Source of the DNA: Calothrix membranacea FACHB-236
Lineage (GTDB): Bacteria; Cyanobacteriota; Cyanobacteriia; Cyanobacteriales; Nostocaceae
DNA: 62,186 nt
Assembly (NCBI RefSeq): GCF_014696315.1
Contig: NZ_JACJPX010000050.1
Location: 1-62,186 of the forward strand
Reading direction: 5' to 3'
Positions 58,441-62,186 of the stretch are shown in pieces. Made by a program: the position numbers and the translations under genes. A model generated the notes under the pieces. It saw nothing but the letters and a program-made list of their open reading frames with translations, was not told the origin of the DNA and searched no databases. How positions within the stretch are numbered: the first letter of the stretch is position 1; every line of letters starts with the position of its first letter.

Positions 58441-59150
58441 GCTGCATTGGCTATACCAATGGCGTAGCTTGCTTTTTCATAGGGGTACATTATGAAATTA
58501 AAATGATATGTCTACGTATGTCCTGTGTGTATTCAGTAATTAGGGATGAGTTACACACTTGTGACAAGCGATCGCAATTGCAATCTTTCCAGGCGTTACG
58601 TAAGTTTATAGAGTAAATATAAAGCCACAAACTGGTGATTTATTGAATACAGGATACTATTAAACAGCTATTTATCAGTATTTCAGCAATTTTGAATAGC
58701 ATTGGCATTCAATAATTTTGCGATTATAACTGAATAGTTACTTGCCACCAGCCTATAGCTGCGCTCACTCATAGGAATGGCTCATCTACCCAAAATTACA
58801 GGTTGCTTCAACTCTTCACTCAGTCAAAATTTCATTAAACCCGAAATTTGTAACAAAATAATTAAGTATTTAAATACTTAATTATTTAACGATGCATCTT
58901 TTAAAACTAGTAATACTACCGAAAAGATTGATAATAATGAATATTTTAGAACATTAATTTTTTAAAGATAAAAGCTAGTAACCTCTTAGCTTGAATCCTG
59001 AAAAACTTTTCATACAAGCATTTGGTTAATTTTGCTAATCTTGAGCGGCAAAATTAGCTCATTTTACCTTGTCTTTATAAATACTTTGCTATAGGATGAA
59101 TCAACCTTGGTAGAGTGTTATGTTTTTTGCCTAAGTGTGAGGAATTTACC
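58441..59150. other. intergenic region upstream of the SLH/barrel gene
   Basis: This 710-nt AT-rich region should include the promoter and a long leader of the outer-membrane protein gene. One HIP1 site lies near 58568. A palindromic TAAGTATTTAAATACTTA lies at about 58862-58879 and could be an operator. No other element is recognised. Confidence 0.5.
59135..59145 (+). promoter_or_regulatory. ribosome-binding region complementary to Yfr1 sRNA core
   Basis: GTGTGAGGAAT, five nt before the GTG start at 59151, contains the Shine-Dalgarno GAGGA. It is 10 of 11 bases complementary to the conserved Yfr1 core ACUCCUCACAC, with nine contiguous pairs. Confidence 0.45.
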
Positions 59151-61037
59151 GTGTTAAAAGAAAAAGCCTTAAGTATACTATTACTCAACAAACTTCAGCC
59201 TAAGTTCTTGAGCTTAGGAATAACCTTAGTAACTGGTCTTTTGTTGTCTACAGCTATGTCAACGCATTCTGCCACTGCTGAAGACAGACTAGTAACTGAC
59301 AATCCCAATAACGAATCAACTGCAGCCGAGAAACCACAAGAGCATTCTGCGGCTCTCAGGAGTTTGACACAACAGAATATAGATTGGGGAAAAGTAGCTT
59401 TAGAAGATAGCCATCCTAATGTTGAATTCAGTTCTTCGCAAAGCCCACAAGCATCTCTAGCTGGTTCTAACATTAGCGTCAAATCCAATGCAGACTTAAG
59501 ACCAAACTTGGTAACGTCTCCAAAGACAGATGCTTTGGCAAAACAAACTACTAAATCCGATCAATTACTAGAATCCTTGTCCCGTCAAATGGAACAGGGC
59601 AGAAGAGTCCAAGAAAAGCAGCTGCAGATTCCACACAATAAGACTCAAATTGCTCAGCAGACAACGTTATCAGACATTCAAGGCAATTGGGCCCAAAGTT
59701 TTATTGAACTTCTCAACCAACGAGGGATAATTCAAGGTTTTCCCGATGGCACTTTTCGTCCAGACGAACCAGTAACACGCGCTCAATTTGCAGCTATGCT
59801 TCAGAAAGCTTTTCAGAAAGCTCCTGTTCGCAATGCGATTGAGTTTGTAGACATGCCTGCCAATTATTGGGGTAAAGATGCAATCGAAACAGCTTACAAG
59901 ACAGGTTTTCTACAAGGTTATCCAGGTAATGTCTTTAAGCCTGACCAAAATATTCCTCGTGTTCAAGCTTTGGTAGCTTTGGTTAGTGGTCTGAATCTTT
60001 CTACCACCACACCAGCATCAACAGTATTGAATAACTATTTTCAGGATGCTGGGGAAATTCCAGATTATGCGCTTCAACAAGTCTCTGCTGCTACTGAGAG
60101 TCTTTTAATTGTCAATTATCCCAATGTACAGATTCTCAATCCCAATCAAGTAGCTACAAGAGCAGAAGTAGCGGCGTTTATCTACCAAGCTTTAGTCAAG
60201 AATGGAACTGCTCCGGAACTCACAGCCTCTGAAACTGCAAGCCAGTATATTGTAGGCTACAAACCATCAGAAAATGTTGCTCAACCGACACCAGACGTTG
60301 AACAGTTACGCCAAAGTTTTCTGCTGCCATCATTACCCTCAGAACAATTGCGGGCCCTCTCATCAAGAATCGTCAGTGTTCCAGGCTCATCTTTGACCAG
60401 CCCTACTGCCTTCGGCGCGCAATTTGGCGATTTCTTCGCTGGTGCTAGTTATCAATCGAGGACACGCTTTACGAATACAGATGATGGTGGATTGGTGTTT
60501 GGGTTTGGTCTAGGAGAACGGCGAACAGTAGGTTTAGAAGTTGCTGTTTCTTCTTTTTCCACTTTCCGGCAAGGCTTTTTCGAAAATGGTGGTGTGAGCT
60601 TCAAGCTCCATCGTTTATTCTCCAATAATATGGCGATCGCTTTTGGGGTAGAGAATGCAATTACATTTGGTTTTCCCGATGGTGGCAGCAGTGTCTATGG
60701 TGTTGTTAGTAAAGTCTTTCCGTTGCAAAACGATAGTACCAAACCATTTAGCTCCGTTACCGTGTCTGTAGGTTTAGGGGGTGGTCGTTTCCGCTCAGAA
60801 AGAGATGTACAACGAGGCATAGACTCAGTGAATGTGTTTGGCAGTGTGGGATTAAGAGTAATTGAACCGATATCCCTAATTGCAGACTGGACTGGTCAAG
60901 ATTTAACAATAGGTACTTCCATTGCCCCTTTCCGAAATTTTCCACTGGTAATTAGTCCGGCTGTAGCTGATATTACAGGCAACGCTGGCGATGGTGCTAG
61001 ATTTATTCTAGGCGTGGGTTTTGGCTATTCTTTCTAA
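59151..61037 (+). CDS. SLH-domain outer-membrane protein with C-terminal barrel-like domain
   Basis: The 628-residue protein has a signal peptide (hydrophobic about 21-38, cleavage near STHSATA/ED) and a Ser/Gln-rich linker. Three SLH repeats follow (about 175-365: DIQGNWAQSFI, GFPDGTFRPD, TRAQFAAML, PRVQALVALV, TRAEVAAFIYQAL). The C-terminal 220 residues alternate hydrophobic and polar, with many Gly residues, and end in GVGFGYSF, as for an outer-membrane beta-barrel of about 8-10 strands. This is shorter than the usual SLH porins. It would tie the outer membrane to the wall. The frame opens at 59115, but GTG at 59151 has GAGGA 7 nt upstream and a clean signal peptide. A secreted protein gene follows 22 nt later. 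Confidence 0.85.
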   Translation: MLKEKALSILLLNKLQPKFLSLGITLVTGLLLSTAMSTHSATAEDRLVTDNPNNESTAAEKPQEHSAALRSLTQQNIDWGKVALEDSHPNVEFSSSQSPQASLAGSNISVKSNADLRPNLVTSPKTDALAKQTTKSDQLLESLSRQMEQGRRVQEKQLQIPHNKTQIAQQTTLSDIQGNWAQSFIELLNQRGIIQGFPDGTFRPDEPVTRAQFAAMLQKAFQKAPVRNAIEFVDMPANYWGKDAIETAYKTGFLQGYPGNVFKPDQNIPRVQALVALVSGLNLSTTTPASTVLNNYFQDAGEIPDYALQQVSAATESLLIVNYPNVQILNPNQVATRAEVAAFIYQALVKNGTAPELTASETASQYIVGYKPSENVAQPTPDVEQLRQSFLLPSLPSEQLRALSSRIVSVPGSSLTSPTAFGAQFGDFFAGASYQSRTRFTNTDDGGLVFGFGLGERRTVGLEVAVSSFSTFRQGFFENGGVSFKLHRLFSNNMAIAFGVENAITFGFPDGGSSVYGVVSKVFPLQNDSTKPFSSVTVSVGLGGGRFRSERDVQRGIDSVNVFGSVGLRVIEPISLIADWTGQDLTIGTSIAPFRNFPLVISPAVADITGNAGDGARFILGVGFGYSF

Positions 61038-61059
61038 ATTCATTGACATCAACAAAATT

Positions 61060-61785
61060 ATGAATATTAAACATTTTCCATTTCGCCTAGGTTTCGGCTT
61101 TACTTTTGCATTGGCTTTAATAACTTGCCAAACATCCCAGCCAGCTTTTGCCCAATTTAATGGGCAAACAGATGTCACGGGAGTTATTGTGACAACTGGT
61201 GACATTACAGGTGGGACTTTTAACCAAAATCCTGCTCCTACAGCAATAGGAACAACCACCGACTTTAGCAGTGGTTCTATAACTACCCCAGCTGTAGGGC
61301 GAAATTTAAATATTCAAAGAGCAGTATTTGCTAAGTCTTCTCTTCAAATTGCTCTCAATCAAACTGCGCTTAACATCTTCAATCAGCTGAATACAAATAG
61401 CTTAACTTCACAAACAGGGCAATCGATACCTTCAGCTACACAGCAGACTTTACTTAGTGTTCTCATACAATCAAGAGGTGGGCGAACAAATCCAGCTACT
61501 GAGCAAATTACGAAAGCATTAAGTAGTTTTGAGGGTGGCCCCACACTTGAGCAGGTTCAGCAACTAGCTAACAGTCTGCAAGGTTTGTTAGAGGGTAACC
61601 GAGGTAAAAAAGTTGCGGCAAATGGTGGAGTCAATGCAATTCAATTGCTGATTGCACGGAATGCTTATAACAATTTAATTAATAATAGCTCTGCACAGTT
61701 TTTGAATAACCCACCACCTGAACTAACAGCTATTCAGTCGATACTGTTGCCATTAATTAATTCTGTATCCTCTGGGCAACGTTAA
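61060..61785 (+). CDS. small secreted protein, partner of the SLH/barrel protein
   Basis: The 241-residue protein has a clear signal peptide (MNIKHFPFRLGFGFTFALAL, cleavage near PAFA/QF). The mature part is rich in Asn, Gln, Thr and Ser and mostly helical (LQIALNQTALNIFNQL, LEQVQQLANSLQGLL). No family is recognised. The frame also opens at 61021, but that start lies inside the upstream gene and gives no signal peptide at the N-terminus. ATG at 61060 is preferred. The 22-nt gap suggests co-transcription with the SLH/barrel gene. Confidence 0.72.
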   Translation: MNIKHFPFRLGFGFTFALALITCQTSQPAFAQFNGQTDVTGVIVTTGDITGGTFNQNPAPTAIGTTTDFSSGSITTPAVGRNLNIQRAVFAKSSLQIALNQTALNIFNQLNTNSLTSQTGQSIPSATQQTLLSVLIQSRGGRTNPATEQITKALSSFEGGPTLEQVQQLANSLQGLLEGNRGKKVAANGGVNAIQLLIARNAYNNLINNSSAQFLNNPPPELTAIQSILLPLINSVSSGQR

Positions 61786-61812
61786 AAACTGATTTCATCG
61801 TTATAAGGGAGC

Positions 61813-61846
61813 CAAGGCACAGCTAATAGCTGCGCCTTGATTTTTT
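61813..61846 (+). terminator. terminator of the SLH/barrel operon
   Basis: CAAGGC-A-CAGCT and AGCTG-C-GCCTTG pair around a 3-nt AAT loop (one internal A-C mismatch) and are followed by ATTTTTTATTT. Confidence 0.88.
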
Positions 61847-61861
61847 ATTTAGCAGTAAATT

Positions 61862-61999
61862 TATACCAATTCTCCAAAAAAAAAGCTACACATAGACAGC
61901 ATGGCATAAGAGGAGAATTATATGTCAATACGGTTCAGTTAGCGTCAAAAACCTGATTTTGCGTAGCGACTGTCTGATTTTTTTTCTAGAATTGGTATT
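61862..61999. repeat. possible MITE-like element with ATACCAATTCT ends
   Basis: ATACCAATTCT at 61863 is mirrored by AGAATTGGTAT at 61988-61998. The 138-nt interval has no gene. The end motif recurs as ATACCAAATTGG at 44598 and as AATTGGTAT near 18585. This may be a small non-autonomous element. Confidence 0.4.
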
Positions 62000-62186
62000 A
62001 ACCTAAATATCTCCGCGAGTTTATGAAAAATCAAGATATTGCGAAACTTGCGAAAGATTTGAAGAAATTAAGATAGGTTTTAAAGTAGGACTTACGCAAC
62101 TGGCACAAATAGCGGGCGGAGCTACAGGACAATTTAAATCAAACCAAGCACATAGGAATACTTGGGCGTTTTAGTTGCTGAATTAA
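62000..62186. other. right edge of window
   Basis: No gene is called. A 17-codon frame starts at about 62022. The string AGGACTTACGCAA at 62087-62099 resembles a motif common at repeat or element borders in Nostocales. Confidence 0.4.

Noticed and set aside
1-62186. tRNA, rRNA, CRISPR array, complete insertion sequence or prophage
   Set aside because: I looked for T-loop motifs, regular spaced repeats and transposase or phage proteins by eye and saw none. A tRNAscan, CRISPR finder or Infernal run would be decisive.

Overview
The window reads as chromosomal DNA of a filamentous, probably heterocyst-forming cyanobacterium (Nostocales). The grounds are the gene order rbcL-rbcX-rbcS, magnesium chelatase ChlH, MenD/MenB of the phylloquinone pathway, many copies of the HIP1 palindrome GCGATCGC, and abundant heptanucleotide tandem repeats (STRRs such as GGGTAAT, GGGGATT, ATTCAAA) between genes. 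The genus cannot be fixed from the sequence alone. I saw no rRNA, tRNA, CRISPR array, intact insertion sequence or phage module.

Layout. 0.2-9.8 kb holds chlH, a small membrane fatty-acid-hydroxylase-like enzyme, a HAD hydrolase, an SGNH hydrolase and the RuBisCO operon rbcLXS (minus strand). 10.7-21.9 kb is housekeeping and small genes: a secreted seven-bladed beta-propeller, panB, an overlapping pair of unknown small genes, clpB, an orphan Nif11-type peptide, an SRPBCC-DUF924 pair, a small membrane protein, and a rubredoxin followed closely by a flavoprotein. 22.7-37.2 kb is a co-directional Wzx/Wzy-type exopolysaccharide cluster: initiating sugar-phosphate transferase, flippase, GT4, polymerase, GT4, GT26, GT2, Tat-exported GH10 glycosidase and Wzc-like autokinase. 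A beta-helix protein with a Pro-Thr linker and SLH domains closes it. 37.3-44.5 kb carries a maltose O-acetyltransferase-like enzyme, a REC-PAS-GGDEF protein, folB, menD, an Rpn-type nuclease and menB. 44.7-56.1 kb is a mixed block: a Cys-rich small protein, a Cys-less peroxiredoxin-like protein, a DHA2 transporter, a homocitrate-synthase-like enzyme, a DUF4231-like membrane protein, UspA, a DUF3122-like protein, a CBS protein and an SDR. 56.7-61.8 kb has a PGM1-type ATP-grasp ligase, then an SLH/beta-barrel outer-membrane protein with a small secreted partner.

How the genes work together. The EPS genes form a nearly complete assembly line: lipid-linked initiation, chain extension, flipping, polymerisation and length control. 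A polysaccharide-cleaving enzyme and a wall-anchored beta-helix protein are attached, but no OPX (Wza-type) exporter is visible. Two unrelated loci (35.6 and 59.2 kb) carry the same three-repeat SLH module, one on a beta-helix and one on a short C-terminal barrel. Most operon ends have a clear hairpin plus T-run terminator.

Points most worth following are: (i) ribosome-binding sites of two envelope genes that are 10/11 complementary to the core of the cyanobacterial sRNA Yfr1; (ii) two STRR-type repeats translated in frame inside MenD, apparently at domain linkers; (iii) the EPS cluster with a GH10 enzyme carrying a His-to-Tyr change near its active site; (iv) the leaderless SLH beta-helix protein; (v) an orphan Nif11 peptide with a three-cysteine insert; (vi) a stand-alone homocitrate-synthase-like gene.
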